Source: Couchioplanes caeruleus
Lineage (GTDB): Bacteria; Actinomycetota; Actinomycetes; Mycobacteriales; Micromonosporaceae
Direction of reading: 5' to 3'
NCBI RefSeq assembly: GCF_023499255.1
Contig: NZ_CP092183.1
Location: 1,681,501 to 1,745,500 of the forward strand
Length of the DNA stretch: 64,000 bases
Shown here: positions 50,713 through 60,970 of the stretch, piece by piece
How positions within the stretch are numbered: the stretch's first letter is position 1
Layout of the letters: each line of letters opens with the position of its first letter
Translations under genes and position numbers: made by a program
The notes under the pieces: model-generated
The model's input: the letters and a program-made list of their open reading frames with translations, nothing else
The model's database searches: none
What the model was told of the DNA's origin: nothing

Positions 50713-52228
50713 TGGCTTCTCCCATTCTGAGTTGAGCGGCCTCGTCCACATCGGAGCCGGCCGGCCGGTCGCGCCCGTCGAGGTCCGCGATCGACCAGGC
50801 AAGCCGCAAGATCCGGTCGAATCCCCGCGCCGACAGCGAGCCGCGGTCGAGGCCTTGGCGGAGCGCCGCCGTCGCCTTCGGCGCCAGTCGCCAGGGAGGC
50901 CGCCGGAGATACGGTCCGGGGACCTCCGCGTTGACCCGCCAGCCTTCCGGCGCCCAGCGGGCCGCCGCCGCGGCGCGGGCGTCGGCGACGCGGCGCGCCA
51001 CCGCGGCGGAGCTCTCGGCCGGCGCCGTCGCGGTCATGAGCTGGGCGGCCCGGATCGGTTCGAGCTTGATCTGGATGTCGATGCGGTCGAGGAGCGGACC
51101 GGACAGCTTGCCGATGTAGCGACGCCTCACCAGGGCGGTGCATTGGCAGTACTGGTCTCCGGCCGGGTTCGCGCAAGGGCATGGATTCGCGGCCATAACG
51201 ACCTGCACTTGTGCCGGGTATTCCGTGTTGCCGCGGGCTCGGGCAAGGACGATCCGCCCGCTCTCGAGCGGTTGCCGGAGAGCCTGCAGGGTGGCGTTGG
51301 CGAACTCCGGGGCCTCGTCCAGGAAGAGCACCCCGCGGTGGGCCAGGGAGATGGCGCCCGGCCGGGCGAGCCCGGACCCGCCGCCGACGAGGGCGGCCAA
51401 GGTCGCGCTGTGGTGTGGTGCCTGGAAAGGAGGCCGCCGGACCAGCCTGCCGTCCGGAGGAAGGACACCGGCGATGGACTGCAGGGCTGTCACTTCCAGA
51501 GCCGAGGCGTCGTCGAGGTGCGGCAGGATCGAGGGCAGACGCTCGGCGAGCATGGTCTTGCCGGCGCCCGGTGGTCCGAACATCGCGAGGTGGTGGCCAC
51601 CCGCAGCGGCGACCTCCAAGGCGTAGCGGCCCAGCTCCTGCCCGGCGATGTCCGCCATGTCCGGACCGGTGGCCACCGGCTCCGGGATCTGCGGTGGCGG
51701 TTCGAGGAGGTCGTCCTCACCCCGGATGAACGCGACCAGGCGGTGCAGCGAGTCGACAGCTTGCACCGTCACTCCGGGGACCATCGTCGCCTCGCGGGCG
51801 TTCTCCAGCGGAACTACCACCTGGCCGAGCCGGGCGGACGCGGCGGCAGCAACCATCGGGAGGATCCCCCGGACCGGTCGAACCGTCCCGTCGAGGCCGA
51901 GTTCGCCGAGCACCACGACGCCGTCCATGGGTGCCAGCGGCAGTTCACCCGCGCCGGCGAGCAGTGCGCACGCGATGGCGAGATCGAAGGAACTGCCCTG
52001 CTTCGGCAACGTGGCCGGGAGCAGGTTCACCGTGATGCGGCGATTGGGCCAGCGCTGGCCCGAGTTCACGACCGCGGCGCGTACGCGGTCCCTTGCCTCG
52101 TTGAGTGCCGTGTCGGGAAGCCCGGTCAGCACGAGGGCCGGCAGCCCGACGGAGAGATCGGCCTCGACTTCGACCACGTGTCCCGTCACCCCGACGAGGC
52201 CGACGCAGAGGACTCTGGCGTAGCTCAT
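50690..52228 (-). CDS. comM: YifB/ComM-family Mg-chelatase-like AAA+ ATPase
   Basis: A hexameric helicase that helps branch migration during integration of transforming DNA in other bacteria. The 512-residue product has an N-terminal Lon-protease-like S5 domain (VGLPALVLTGLPDTALNEARDRV), Walker A GPPGAGKTMLAERL near residue 218, Walker B FLDEAPEF, and the zinc-finger-like NPCPCANPAGDQYCQC with four Cys. A C-terminal Mg-chelatase domain follows. It starts one base after the yraN stop. Confidence 0.94.
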   Translation of the reverse strand: MSYARVLCVGLVGVTGHVVEVEADLSVGLPALVLTGLPDTALNEARDRVRAAVVNSGQRWPNRRITVNLLPATLPKQGSSFDLAIACALLAGAGELPLAPMDGVVVLGELGLDGTVRPVRGILPMVAAAASARLGQVVVPLENAREATMVPGVTVQAVDSLHRLVAFIRGEDDLLEPPPQIPEPVATGPDMADIAGQELGRYALEVAAAGGHHLAMFGPPGAGKTMLAERLPSILPHLDDASALEVTALQSIAGVLPPDGRLVRRPPFQAPHHSATLAALVGGGSGLARPGAISLAHRGVLFLDEAPEFANATLQALRQPLESGRIVLARARGNTEYPAQVQVVMAANPCPCANPAGDQYCQCTALVRRRYIGKLSGPLLDRIDIQIKLEPIRAAQLMTATAPAESSAAVARRVADARAAAAARWAPEGWRVNAEVPGPYLRRPPWRLAPKATAALRQGLDRGSLSARGFDRILRLAWSIADLDGRDRPAGSDVDEAAQLRMGEAIDRQAGR

Positions 52229-52229
52229 G

Positions 52230-52589
52230 TCAGAACGCCGCGCGCAGGTGCTCGACCCGGGCCGGTCCCTTCGGTTGCGCCACGACTGCCACCACGTCGA
52301 AGCGGACCTCCTGGGGCCGTACGGGCCTCTCGGTCAGCCATCGGGCCGCGAGCCGGCGCAGGCGCTTGACCTTCGTGGGGCTGATCGCTTCGGCGGGGGT
52401 GCCGTACGTGTCGCCGCGGCGGGTTTTCACCTCGCAGAAGACGATGGCCTGGCCGTCGCGGAGGATGAGGTCGATCTCGCCGTCGCCGCAGCGCCAGTTG
52501 CGTTCCAGCACCACCAGCCCCTGGTCCAGCAGGTGGCGTTCCGCGAGGCGTTCCCCGTACGCGCCGACCGCCCGTCTTTCGTTCGTCAT
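52230..52589 (-). CDS. yraN: YraN/UPF0102 nuclease-fold protein
   Basis: A 119-residue protein of the endonuclease-like fold. GAYGERLAERHLLDQGL is the conserved first helix. GDGEIDLILRDGQAIVFCEVKTRR supplies the catalytic-type Asp and the E-x-K triad. The ATG at 52589 is chosen because it begins just before the conserved helix; longer frames extend into the intergenic region. Cellular role not established. It is the first gene of the yraN-comM-dprA operon. Confidence 0.92.
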   Translation of the reverse strand: MTNERRAVGAYGERLAERHLLDQGLVVLERNWRCGDGEIDLILRDGQAIVFCEVKTRRGDTYGTPAEAISPTKVKRLRRLAARWLTERPVRPQEVRFDVVAVVAQPKGPARVEHLRAAF

Positions 52590-52649
52590 GGCCGACACCT
52601 TGGCGCAGGTGGCGGCCGGGCCGGGGGCTGCCTGTGGACAGAGCGCGAC

Positions 52650-52658
52650 TGTGGATAA
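52650..52658 (-). other. Perfect DnaA-box sequence upstream of yraN
   Basis: TTATCCACA on the minus strand, about 60 bases before the yraN-comM-dprA operon start, within its probable promoter region. A related CTGTCCACA lies at about 52632-52640. Confidence 0.45.
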
Positions 52659-52734
52659 CCCCTGCGTCACCGTTGTCACGTGATAGGGGCTCACCGGTGG
52701 CACGACGCCTCCGCGTCACCTACGGTGCGGAATC

Positions 52735-53526
52735 GTGGACGCACATCGCCGGTACGCCGAAGAGCCGGAGCCCAGCTGGTACACCGGACAGCGGACGTCG
52801 GACGGGCAGGGGTCGTACGCGGCTCCGGCGCCCGGTTCGAGCCCTTATGACTCCGGCGTGCACGAGCGCCCCAGCGGCGCCTTCCGGTTGCCCGAGCAGC
52901 GACCCGCCGACCCGTACGCGAGCCCGGCGTCGTACGCCCCGTCCGACCCGGTGACGACGTCGGGCAGCTACGCGACGTCATCGGTCGACTCTGGTTCGAT
53001 GCGGATCCCCGTACGCGGCCCGGAATATCCGACGATCCGGCCGACCAGCAACCCCACCTCGGCGGCCGACCCGGCACCCGCCTCGCCCGCGGTGTCCACC
53101 GTGACGACCACCACGACGTACGGGGCGGGCGCGCTGCCCGATGCGGCGGCCGCGCCGTCCGTTCCGGGGAGTTCGGCGTACAACGAGCCGACCAGCATGA
53201 TCCCGCTGGCGGCGGGATCCCGGCCGGAGAGCGTCTACAACTCGCGCCGCCCGGTCACCGCGGTGATCTTCGCTGCGGTCACCGGCGTCCTGCTGGTTCC
53301 CGCGCTGCTTCTGCTCGTCCACGTGACGTTCGTGAGCGACCCGGTGGCGCGCGGCGTCGTGCCCGCCGTACTCCTGACTCTGGGGCTTCCGTTGACCGGT
53401 GCCGGGCTGTACTTCCTCGCCGGGGCCGGACGCGTCGCCGGCCGTGAGGCGTGGCTGCGTCCACCGCTGGCGTACCTTCCGATCGGTCTGGTCCTGCTCC
53501 TGGCGGCGGGCCTGGCCGTGGCGTGA
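52735..53526 (+). CDS. Membrane protein with long disordered N-terminus
   Basis: A 263-residue protein of unknown function. Residues 1-165 are rich in Ser, Pro, Ala, Thr and Tyr with no fold visible. The C-terminal 90 residues hold three membrane helices (VTAVIFAAVTGVLLVPALLLLV, VVPAVLLTLGLPLTGAGLYFL, YLPIGLVLLLAAGLAVA). TACGGT lies 8 bases before the GTG. It is divergent from the yraN operon and upstream of rpsB. Confidence 0.75.
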   Translation: MDAHRRYAEEPEPSWYTGQRTSDGQGSYAAPAPGSSPYDSGVHERPSGAFRLPEQRPADPYASPASYAPSDPVTTSGSYATSSVDSGSMRIPVRGPEYPTIRPTSNPTSAADPAPASPAVSTVTTTTTYGAGALPDAAAAPSVPGSSAYNEPTSMIPLAAGSRPESVYNSRRPVTAVIFAAVTGVLLVPALLLLVHVTFVSDPVARGVVPAVLLTLGLPLTGAGLYFLAGAGRVAGREAWLRPPLAYLPIGLVLLLAAGLAVA

Positions 53527-53904
53527 CCGTCGCCGCGGCCGACGCGGGCCGGCGCGGCGGGCAAGGCGGCGAAGCGCGACCGGCAGGAAGGTGCCCCGAG
53601 GGCTCGGTGGAAACGGTCAAACCGGACGTGGATCGCCGTTCGCGGCGGAAACCGGGCCGGCACCCCGCCCGGAAGCGGGCCCCGCAGCGCACGGCGTATG
53701 CTTGTCGACGGCGACCGTCTCGCGCGGTCGACCTCGCGCGCCCTCTGCCACGTGCCGTGCTCGATGAGTGCCTTCGATCATGAGCCGTCAGCGACGGCCC
53801 TCCCTGGTCCCGATCCGTCGGGCCCACCCTGGGCCGGCGACCGGGCGCCAGGACGCCCACCGCCGGTGAGCGTGACAACCAGGGAAAACAGGGAGCAACC
53901 CACC
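53527..53904 (+). promoter_or_regulatory. rpsB upstream region (378 bases, no gene)
   Basis: No frame here looks coding. A TATGCT element at 53697-53702 is a possible -10, leaving a leader of about 200 bases. GGGAG at 53891-53895 is the rpsB ribosome site. Long leaders before rpsB often carry autoregulation by S2; I could not define a specific structure. Confidence 0.35.
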
Positions 53905-54822
53905 ATGGCCGTCGTGACCATGCGCCAGCTGCTGGAGAGCGGTGTCCACTTCGGGCACCAGACCCGGCGTTGGAACCCGAAGATGAAGCGCTTCATCTTC
54001 ACCGAGCGCAACGGTATCTACATCATCGACCTGCGCCAGACCCTCGACTACATCGAGAAGGCCTACGCGTACGTGCGGGACACCGTCGCCGAGGGTGGCC
54101 ACATCCTCTTCGTCGGCACCAAGAAGCAGGCCCAGGAGGCGATCGCCGAGCAGGCGACCCGCGTCGGCCAGCCGTACGTGAACCACCGCTGGCTGGGTGG
54201 CATGCTCACCAACTTCCAGACGGTGTACAAGCGTCTGCAGCGCATGAAGGAGCTCGAGGCTCTGGGTGACCTGACCGGCACCGCCGCCGGGTACACCAAG
54301 AAGGAGACCCTCCAGCTGTACCGGGAGAAGACCAAGCTCACCAAGACCCTCGGTGGTCTGCGGGACATGACGAAGGTGCCGTCGGCGATCTGGGTCGTCG
54401 ACACCAAGAAGGAGCACATCGCCGTCGACGAGGCCCGCAAGCTGGGCATCCCGGTCATCGCGGTGCTCGACACCAACTGTGACCCGGACGAGGTCGACTT
54501 CCCGATCCCGGGCAACGACGACGCGATCCGCTCCGCCGAGCTGCTGACCAAGGTCGTCGCCGCCGCCGTCGCCGACGGTCTCATCGCCCGCTCCGGCCGT
54601 AACCGGGGCGACGCCGATGCGAAGCCCGAGGCGACCGTCGCCGCCGGCGAGCCGCTGCCCGAGTGGGAGCGCGACCTGTACGAGGGCGCCGAGAAGAAGG
54701 CCGCCGACGCCGAGCCGGCTGCGGCCCCCGCCGCCGAGGCCGCCCCGGCCCCCGCCGCCGAGGCTGCCCCCGCTGCCGAGGCCGCCCCCGCCGCCGAGCC
54801 GGTCGCGACCGCCGCCGAGTAA
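53905..54822 (+). CDS. rpsB: 30S ribosomal protein uS2
   Basis: A small-subunit protein binding late in assembly near uS1. The 305-residue product starts [19 protein letters not shown] and has [28 protein letters not shown], and [22 protein letters not shown]. After about residue 245 it carries an Ala/Pro/Glu repeat tail ([14 protein letters not shown]). The ATG has GGGAG about 9 bases upstream. It is followed by tsf as in nearly all bacteria, with a strong hairpin between. Confidence 0.98.
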   Translation: MAVVTMRQLLESGVHFGHQTRRWNPKMKRFIFTERNGIYIIDLRQTLDYIEKAYAYVRDTVAEGGHILFVGTKKQAQEAIAEQATRVGQPYVNHRWLGGMLTNFQTVYKRLQRMKELEALGDLTGTAAGYTKKETLQLYREKTKLTKTLGGLRDMTKVPSAIWVVDTKKEHIAVDEARKLGIPVIAVLDTNCDPDEVDFPIPGNDDAIRSAELLTKVVAAAVADGLIARSGRNRGDADAKPEATVAAGEPLPEWERDLYEGAEKKAADAEPAAAPAAEAAPAPAAEAAPAAEAAPAAEPVATAAE

Positions 54823-54830
54823 GTCCGCCG

Positions 54831-54858
54831 ACGCCGGCCGCCTGCGGGCGGCCGGCGT
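54831..54858 (+). terminator. Hairpin between rpsB and tsf
   Basis: A perfect 12-bp stem (54831-54842 with 54847-54858) and 4-base loop, 8 bases after the rpsB stop, with no T-run. It may reduce tsf expression relative to rpsB or stabilise the rpsB 3' end. Confidence 0.6.
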
Positions 54859-54900
54859 TCACCGACAGCCAGCGAGACTTCCAAAGGATCAGAGAGAGTC

Positions 54901-55731
54901 ATGGCCAACTACACCGCCGCGGACGTGAAGAAGCTCCGCGACCTCACCGGCGCCGGCATGATGGACTGCAAGAAGGCGCTCGACGAGTCGGACGGTGACT
55001 TCGACAAGGCCGTCGAGTTCCTGCGCATCAAGGGCGCCAAGGACGTCGGCAAGCGTGCCGGCCGTACGGCCGCCAACGGCATCGTCAGCCACTCCGGCAA
55101 GGCGCTGCTCGAGCTCAACTGCGAGACCGACTTCGTCGCCAAGACCCCGGACTTCGTCGCGCTGGGTCAGCAGCTGGTCGAGCACGGCTCCAAGTCCAAG
55201 GCCGCGGACGCCGCCGCGCTGCTCGGTTCGAAGCTCGAGGACGGCCGCGCCGTCGCCGACGTGATCCAGGACTTCTCCGCCAAGATCGGCGAGAAGATCG
55301 TGGTGAACCGCTTCGCCGAGCTCGACGGCACCGTCGCGGTCTACCTGCACCGCAAGGCCCAGGACCTGCCGCCGCAGGTGGGCGTCCTGGTGCAGTACAC
55401 CGGCAAGGACGACGAGGCCGGCGTCGATGACGCCCGCGCCGTCGGCATGCAGATCGCCGCCATGCGCCCGAAGTTCCTCACCCGCGACGAGGTTCCCGCC
55501 GAGACGGTCGAGAACGAGCGTCGTATCGCCGAGGAGACCGCGCGCGAGGAGGGCAAGCCCGAGCAGGCCCTGCCGAAGATCGTCGAGGGCCGGGTGAACT
55601 CCTTCTTCAAGGACTTCGTCCTGCTCGAGCAGCCGTCGGTCACCGACAACAAGAAGACGGTCAAGCAGGTCGCGGCCGAGGCCGGCATCGAGGTCACGCG
55701 CTTCGTCCGGTTCGAGGTCGGCCAGGAGTAA
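54901..55731 (+). CDS. tsf: Elongation factor Ts
   Basis: The nucleotide-exchange factor for EF-Tu. The 276-residue product has the N-terminal UBA-like motif [16 protein letters not shown], then [15 protein letters not shown] and the C-terminal region with [16 protein letters not shown] and [28 protein letters not shown] precedes the ATG as a weak ribosome site. It follows rpsB by 78 bases containing a hairpin. Confidence 0.98.
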   Translation: MANYTAADVKKLRDLTGAGMMDCKKALDESDGDFDKAVEFLRIKGAKDVGKRAGRTAANGIVSHSGKALLELNCETDFVAKTPDFVALGQQLVEHGSKSKAADAAALLGSKLEDGRAVADVIQDFSAKIGEKIVVNRFAELDGTVAVYLHRKAQDLPPQVGVLVQYTGKDDEAGVDDARAVGMQIAAMRPKFLTRDEVPAETVENERRIAEETAREEGKPEQALPKIVEGRVNSFFKDFVLLEQPSVTDNKKTVKQVAAEAGIEVTRFVRFEVGQE

Positions 55732-55753
55732 TCCAGGCACCAGCGCACTGCGC

Positions 55754-55789
55754 GGGAGGCCGGGACGCGAGACAAGCGCCCGGCCTCCC
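55754..55789 (+). terminator. Hairpin after tsf
   Basis: A perfect 11-bp stem (55754-55764 with 55779-55789) with a 14-base loop, 22 bases beyond the tsf stop and 45 bases before pyrH. No T-run. Confidence 0.55.
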
Positions 55790-55833
55790 CGTCACATAAG
55801 GTCTTCTGTTAGCGAAGGAAGGGCGGGGTCGGC

Positions 55834-56598
55834 ATGACGATGGTGACCGAGCAGACTGTCGCGGTGGGCGAGGTCCCGGCGCAGCGACCCGATCGGCCCC
55901 GGCGGGTCGTTCTCAAGCTCTCCGGCGAGGTCTTCGGCGGCGGCGCGGTCGGCGTCGACCCCGACGTCGTGCAGGGCATCGCCCGGCAGATCGCCACCGT
56001 CACCCGCCGCGGCGTCCAGGTCGCGGTCGTGGTCGGCGGCGGGAACTTCTTCCGCGGCGCCGAGCTGCAGAAGCGCGGCATGGACCGCAACCGCGCCGAC
56101 TACATGGGCATGCTGGGCACGGTCATGAACTGCCTGGCCCTGCAGGACTTCCTCGAGAAGGAGGGCATCGAGACGCGGGTGCAGACCGCGATCACGATGG
56201 CCCAGGTCGCCGAGCCGTACATCCCGCTGCGCGCGATCCGCCACCTCGAGAAGGGCCGCGTCGTGATCTTCGGCGCCGGCGCCGGCATGCCGTACTTCTC
56301 CACCGACACGGTCACGGCCCAGCGCGCCCTGGAGATCCACGCGGACCTCGTGCTGATGAGCAAGAACGGCGTCGACGGCGTCTACACCGCGGACCCGCGG
56401 ACCGACCCCGACGCCCGCAAGATCGACCACATCACCTTCGCCGGCGTGCTGCAGCAGGGCCTGCGCGTCGCCGACCAGGCGGCCTTCAGCCTCTGCGAGG
56501 AGAACGGCCTGCCGATGCTCGTCTTCGGGGCCCAGGGTGACGACACGATCGTCCGAGCCGTCAGCGGCGAGAAGATCGGTACCTTGATCACCGCCTGA
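55834..56598 (+). CDS. pyrH: Uridylate kinase
   Basis: UMP kinase of the amino-acid-kinase fold, which makes UDP for nucleotide and wall-precursor synthesis. The 254-residue product has [12 protein letters not shown] near residue 28, [27 protein letters not shown], and [15 protein letters not shown]. An N-terminal extension of about 25 residues precedes the fold, as in many actinobacteria. GGAAGG lies upstream of the ATG. Confidence 0.97.
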   Translation: MTMVTEQTVAVGEVPAQRPDRPRRVVLKLSGEVFGGGAVGVDPDVVQGIARQIATVTRRGVQVAVVVGGGNFFRGAELQKRGMDRNRADYMGMLGTVMNCLALQDFLEKEGIETRVQTAITMAQVAEPYIPLRAIRHLEKGRVVIFGAGAGMPYFSTDTVTAQRALEIHADLVLMSKNGVDGVYTADPRTDPDARKIDHITFAGVLQQGLRVADQAAFSLCEENGLPMLVFGAQGDDTIVRAVSGEKIGTLITA

Positions 56599-56654
56599 TC
56601 CCGCGCCACAACCACCATCGGACGCATGAAGAGAAGCAAGGAGGCGACGGAGCG

Positions 56655-57212
56655 GTGATCGATGAGATCCTCTTCGAGGCCGAAGAGAAGATGGAGAGCG
56701 CGGTCGAGCACGCCAAGGAGGAGTTCGCCGCGATCCGTACGGGCCGTGCCACGCCGGCGATGTTCTCCAAGATCGTCGTCGACTACTACGGCGCGCCCAC
56801 CCCGGTGACCCAGATGGCCTCCGTCGGCGTACCCGAGCCGCGCATGGTGATCGTCAAGCCGTACGACCAGTCGCAGCTCGGCGCGATCGAGCGGGCGATC
56901 CGCGACTCCGACCTCGGCGTCAACCCGAACAACGAGGGCACCCAGCTGCGCATCCACCTCCCGCAGATGACGGAGGAGCGGCGCCGCGAAATGATCAAGG
57001 TGGCGCGGCACAAGGCCGAGGAGGGCCGCGTGGCGATCCGCAACGTGCGCCGCAAGGCCAAGGAGCAGCTCGACCGCCTCGTCAAGGACGGCGACGCGGG
57101 CGAGGACGACGGCCGGCGTGCCGAGAAGGAGCTCGACGACGTCACGCACAAGTACGTCGGCGTCGTCGACGAGCTCGTCAAGCACAAGGAAGCCGAGCTT
57201 CTCGAGGTCTGA
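56655..57212 (+). CDS. frr: Ribosome recycling factor
   Basis: With EF-G it splits post-termination ribosomes. The 185-residue length is exactly the family norm, with [21 protein letters not shown] at the N-terminus, the central [20 protein letters not shown] and [15 protein letters not shown]. The GTG start follows a purine-rich AAGGAGG site. Its stop overlaps the cdsA start by one base (TGATG). Confidence 0.98.
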   Translation: MIDEILFEAEEKMESAVEHAKEEFAAIRTGRATPAMFSKIVVDYYGAPTPVTQMASVGVPEPRMVIVKPYDQSQLGAIERAIRDSDLGVNPNNEGTQLRIHLPQMTEERRREMIKVARHKAEEGRVAIRNVRRKAKEQLDRLVKDGDAGEDDGRRAEKELDDVTHKYVGVVDELVKHKEAELLEV

Positions 57213-58615
57213 TGTCGTACCTCGAGCCCCGCGGCGGGCATCCCGGCAGCCGGGCGTCTGATCCCTCCGACGCCCCGCCGCCGTACGCCGGTAACCGGCC
57301 GCCCGCCGAGGGGCTCATCCCGCCCGTCACCGGCCGCGGCGCCCCGGCGCCGCGCGCCGTGCCGCCTGGCGCGGCGCAGGACGGCGGCCCGCGCGGAGTG
57401 CCCCAGTCCGACGCGGCACCGCGCACCGCGGCGCAGGACGGTGGCCTGCGGGGAATGCCGCAGCCCGGCGCGGCACCGCAGAACGGCCCGCGCGCCGTGC
57501 CGCCGGCCGCGGCGCAGGACGGAGCGCCGACCGGACCGGTTCACGGCGGCAATCAGCCCGACCCCTCCTGGGCCCACCAGCCGACCGCGCCCAACTGGGT
57601 GACCGCGTCCCCTGAGCAGGTGACCGCGCCCTCGGACCACGCGGACCCGCCGTTCGTCCCCGAGCCGGCGTGGGCCGCGCCCACCGCCGCCACCTCGACC
57701 TCACAGGCGGAGTGGGAGTTGACCACAGCCGAGACGACCCGCCGTGGCCCGGGGAAGCGGCGTGCGGGACGGGACGGGCGGCCGGCGCCGCAGAAGCAGC
57801 CGGCCGGCCGGGCGGGACGCAACCTGCCCGCCGCCATCGCCGTCGGTGCGAGCCTGGTGCTGGTCGTGCTCGCGTCGATGCTCGTCTGGAAGCCTGCCTT
57901 CCTCGGTGTGATCGCGCTGGCCTCGGGCGTCGGGATCTGGGAGATGGTCCGGGCCCTCAAGGTCACCGGCGCGCGGCCGCCGCTGGTTCCGCTGGTCGGC
58001 GGCGGCCTGCTGATGACCGGCCTGGCCTGGTACGAGGGACCCGACGCGCTCGAGATCGGCCTGCTCGCCACCCTGCTGGCGGCCCTGGTCTGGCGCTTCA
58101 GCGAGCACAAGGTGGGCTTCCGGCGGGACATGGCGGCCGCCGCGCTCATCGCCGTGTACGTGCCGTTCCTGCTGAGCTTCGGCGTGCTGCTGGTCAAGCC
58201 GGACGACGGCCCCAGCCGGGTGCTGTGCACGCTGCTCGCCGTGGTGCTGTCCGACACCGGCGGGTACGCGGCCGGCGTCTTCTTCGGCAAGCACCCGATG
58301 GCGCCCCGGATCAGCCCCAAGAAGTCCTGGGAGGGCTTCGCCGGCTCGGTCACCGCGGCGGCGGTCGGCGGTGCCCTGCTCGTGTACTTCCTGCTGGACG
58401 TACCTTTCTATTGGGGTCTGCTGTTCGGGGCTGTGATCTCCGTCGCCGCGGTGGTCGGCGACCTGGCCGAGTCCATGCTCAAGCGCGACATCGGCATCAA
58501 GGACATGAGCAACCTGCTGCCCGGCCACGGCGGGGTCATGGACCGGCTCGACTCGATCCTGTTCGCGGTGCCGGCCGCATACCTGCTGCTCTCGCTGATC
58601 GCGCCGCCGGGGTAG
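57212..58615 (+). CDS. cdsA: Phosphatidate cytidylyltransferase (CDP-diacylglycerol synthase)
   Basis: It makes CDP-diacylglycerol for phospholipid synthesis in the membrane. The 467-residue product has an unusually long, disordered Pro/Ala/Gln-rich N-terminus of about 195 residues containing an imperfect AAPQNG/AQDG repeat. About eight membrane helices follow. The CDS signature is complete: [11 protein letters not shown] then [13 protein letters not shown] near residues 417-445. The N-terminal extension is far longer than in E. coli (285 residues total). It is coupled to frr. Confidence 0.96.
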   Translation: MSYLEPRGGHPGSRASDPSDAPPPYAGNRPPAEGLIPPVTGRGAPAPRAVPPGAAQDGGPRGVPQSDAAPRTAAQDGGLRGMPQPGAAPQNGPRAVPPAAAQDGAPTGPVHGGNQPDPSWAHQPTAPNWVTASPEQVTAPSDHADPPFVPEPAWAAPTAATSTSQAEWELTTAETTRRGPGKRRAGRDGRPAPQKQPAGRAGRNLPAAIAVGASLVLVVLASMLVWKPAFLGVIALASGVGIWEMVRALKVTGARPPLVPLVGGGLLMTGLAWYEGPDALEIGLLATLLAALVWRFSEHKVGFRRDMAAAALIAVYVPFLLSFGVLLVKPDDGPSRVLCTLLAVVLSDTGGYAAGVFFGKHPMAPRISPKKSWEGFAGSVTAAAVGGALLVYFLLDVPFYWGLLFGAVISVAAVVGDLAESMLKRDIGIKDMSNLLPGHGGVMDRLDSILFAVPAAYLLLSLIAPPG

Positions 58616-58649
58616 GCGTGCGCGCCCGACGTGGGAGACTGGTTATGCC

Positions 58650-59828
58650 ATGACGATTCTTCCGGTCATCCCGACCAGCCCCGACGCTCCCGACGCGGTC
58701 ACCACGCGGCGTCGCCCCACCATGCCCCCGCGCCACCTCGCCGACCTCGACCTGGCCGGCCGGAAGGCCGCCGTCGCCGACCTGGGCGAGCCCGCGTTCC
58801 GCGCGAAGCAGCTCTCCACGCACTACTTCGGCCGGCTCGTGCGCGACCCGGAGGCGATGACCGACCTGCCGGCCGCCGCCCGCGCCCGCCTCGCCGAGGA
58901 CCTGCTGCCGACGCTGCTGACCCCGCAGCGGGAGCTCGCCTGCGACGACGGCGCCACCCGCAAGACGCTGTGGCGGCTGCACGACGGCGCCATGGTGGAG
59001 AGCGTCCTGATGGGTTATCCCGACCGGATCACCGCCTGTGTCTCCAGCCAGGCGGGCTGCGGCATGGCCTGCCCCTTCTGCGCGACCGGCCAGGCCGGGC
59101 TGACCCGCAACCTGTCCGTGGCCGAGATCGTCGACCAGGTCGTCTACCTGGCCGGCGTCGCCGCGTCGGGCGCGGTCACCGGTTCGCCGCCGCGGCTGTC
59201 CCGGGTCGTCTTCATGGGGATGGGCGAGCCGCTGGCCAACTACCCCCGGGTGATCCAGGCCGTGCGCCGCCTCACCGCGCCGGCGCCGGAGGGCCTGGGC
59301 CTGTCACAACGGCACATCACCGTCTCCACCGTGGGGCTCGTGCCCGCAATGCGCCGGTTGATCGCCGAAGAGCTGTCGGTGACCCTTGCGTTGTCCCTGC
59401 ACGCCCCCGATGATGATCTGCGCGATGAGCTAGTGCCTGTCAACCAGCGTTGGAAGGTGGCCGAGGTGCTCGATGCCGCGTTCGACTACGCGGCGCAGAC
59501 CGGGCGTCGGATCTCCATCGAATACGCCCTGATCAGGGACGTAAACGATCAGCCCTGGCGTGCCGACCTGCTTGGCAGGCTGCTGCACGGCAAGCTGGCG
59601 CATGTGAACCTGATCCCGCTCAACCCGACACCGGGCAGCAAGTGGGACGCCAGCCCCAAGCCGGTCGAGCGCGAGTTCGTCCGCCGGCTGCGGGAGGCGG
59701 GCGTCGCCACCACGGTGCGGGACACCCGGGGCCGGGAGATCGACGGTGCGTGCGGCCAGCTGGCCGCAAGTGAGCTGACGGTGGTGGACGCTGGGGGCGC
59801 CGCCGCTGACGCGGAGGTGGCACGATGA
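58650..59828 (+). CDS. rlmN: 23S rRNA/tRNA adenine-C2 methyltransferase RlmN
   Basis: A radical-SAM enzyme that methylates C2 of A2503 in 23S rRNA and A37 of some tRNAs. The 392-residue product has the cluster motif CGMACPFC (Cys-x3-Cys-x2-Cys) near residue 137, [13 protein letters not shown], and the methyl-carrier Cys in IDGACGQLA near the C-terminus. [12 protein letters not shown] is the usual N-terminal domain start. It lies 34 bases after cdsA, as in mycobacteria. Confidence 0.97.
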   Translation: MTILPVIPTSPDAPDAVTTRRRPTMPPRHLADLDLAGRKAAVADLGEPAFRAKQLSTHYFGRLVRDPEAMTDLPAAARARLAEDLLPTLLTPQRELACDDGATRKTLWRLHDGAMVESVLMGYPDRITACVSSQAGCGMACPFCATGQAGLTRNLSVAEIVDQVVYLAGVAASGAVTGSPPRLSRVVFMGMGEPLANYPRVIQAVRRLTAPAPEGLGLSQRHITVSTVGLVPAMRRLIAEELSVTLALSLHAPDDDLRDELVPVNQRWKVAEVLDAAFDYAAQTGRRISIEYALIRDVNDQPWRADLLGRLLHGKLAHVNLIPLNPTPGSKWDASPKPVEREFVRRLREAGVATTVRDTRGREIDGACGQLAASELTVVDAGGAAADAEVAR

Positions 59829-59868
59829 CTGGGCTCAGTTCCCAGCAGACGCGAATTTGGGAGACGTT

Positions 59869-60954
59869 GTGACGAGTCAGGGGCAGCGTTTCCGCCGTCG
59901 CGCACTGCGCCGCGGCTACAAGGTGGACGAGGTCGACGCCTTCCTCGACCGGGTCGAGGCCACCCTCGCCGGCGAGCAGGCCGGCGCGCCCGTCGGCGCC
60001 CAGGAGGTGCACGACGTCGTCTTCCGCGTGCGTTTCGGCGGGTACGACGAGTGGCAGGTCGACCTGCACCTCGACCGGGTCGAGCGGCAGCTGGCCGAGT
60101 TCGAGGAGCGTGGCGGCGGCGGCCCCGGAGCCGGCCGCGCCGAGGTCCGCATGCAGCCCGAGCCGATGCGCGGGGGCATGCCGCCCGAGCGCATGGGCGA
60201 CCGGATGAGCCAGGCGCTGGGCCGCGGTGCCCCGCCCACCGAGCGTCTCCCCGCCCCGGTGCGCGACGATCGCCAGTTCGCCCGCGACGACCAGTTCGCG
60301 CGTGACGACCAGTTCGCCCGCGACGATCAGTACGCGCGTGACGACCAGTACGGCCGCGACCCGTACCTGCACGAGGAGCGCCTGCAGCCGCAGCCCATGC
60401 CGCAGCGGCCGCAGATGCCCGGCCCTGACCCGTACGGGCGCTACGAGGAGCCTGGCTACGGCCAGCAGCAACCGCCGCAGCGTCCCCAGGCCCCGCAGGG
60501 CTACGACACCGGTGGCTACGAGCAGTTCGAGCCCGGCCGGCACGGCAAGGCCGACATGACCGCGGAGATCCGCATGCCCGAGCGGGAGCGGGGCGGCTTC
60601 GGCGGCCCGGCGCCCATGAGCGCGCCCCCGATGAGCGGCCCGCCGATGGGTGGCCCGCCCATGGGTGGCCCCCCGCCGATGGGTGGCGGTCAGGGCGGCA
60701 GCCCCGAGCTCTACCGGGTGGACCAGCTGCGCCGCACGTTCCAGCCGCGGCGCTTCGGCAGCGGGTACGACCCGGTGCAGGTGGACCGCCTGTTCGAGAG
60801 CATCCTGCAGGCGATGACCGGTCGCGGCCCGATGCCGGTGCCCGAGAACGAGCTCGACACGCTGCAGTTCGGGCTGGTCCCCGGCGGCTACTTCGAGGCC
60901 GAGGTCGACGCCGCCCTGCGCGAGGTCAAGGACATCCTGCTGCGCGGCCGCTGA
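59869..60954 (+). CDS. Protein with four DivIVA-type motifs
   Basis: A 361-residue protein of the 'DivIVA domain repeat' kind. DivIVA-like G-Y-x(3)-x-VD-x-FLD motifs occur in two pairs: RRRALRRGYKVDEVDAFLDRV (1-25) with GGYDEWQVDLHLDRV (about 60-75), and PRRFGSGYDPVQVDRLFESI (about 300) with GGYFEAEVDAALREV (about 345). The linker is Pro/Gln/Met-rich and carries an FARDDQ repeat. The GTG has GGGAGA 5-6 bases upstream. It could be a membrane-curvature or cell-pole scaffold protein; it is not the classical Wag31, which lies elsewhere near ftsZ. Confidence 0.82.
   Translation: MTSQGQRFRRRALRRGYKVDEVDAFLDRVEATLAGEQAGAPVGAQEVHDVVFRVRFGGYDEWQVDLHLDRVERQLAEFEERGGGGPGAGRAEVRMQPEPMRGGMPPERMGDRMSQALGRGAPPTERLPAPVRDDRQFARDDQFARDDQFARDDQYARDDQYGRDPYLHEERLQPQPMPQRPQMPGPDPYGRYEEPGYGQQQPPQRPQAPQGYDTGGYEQFEPGRHGKADMTAEIRMPERERGGFGGPAPMSAPPMSGPPMGGPPMGGPPPMGGGQGGSPELYRVDQLRRTFQPRRFGSGYDPVQVDRLFESILQAMTGRGPMPVPENELDTLQFGLVPGGYFEAEVDAALREVKDILLRGR
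60277..60363 (+). repeat. 18-bp in-frame repeat (FARDDQ)
   Basis: Four full 18-bp units start at 60277, 60295, 60313 and 60331, with a partial fifth at 60349. They encode F/YARDDQ. Codon differences alternate between units, which suggests duplication of a 36-bp pair. Confidence 0.9.
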
Positions 60955-60970
60955 GCCCGGAACAACGCGG

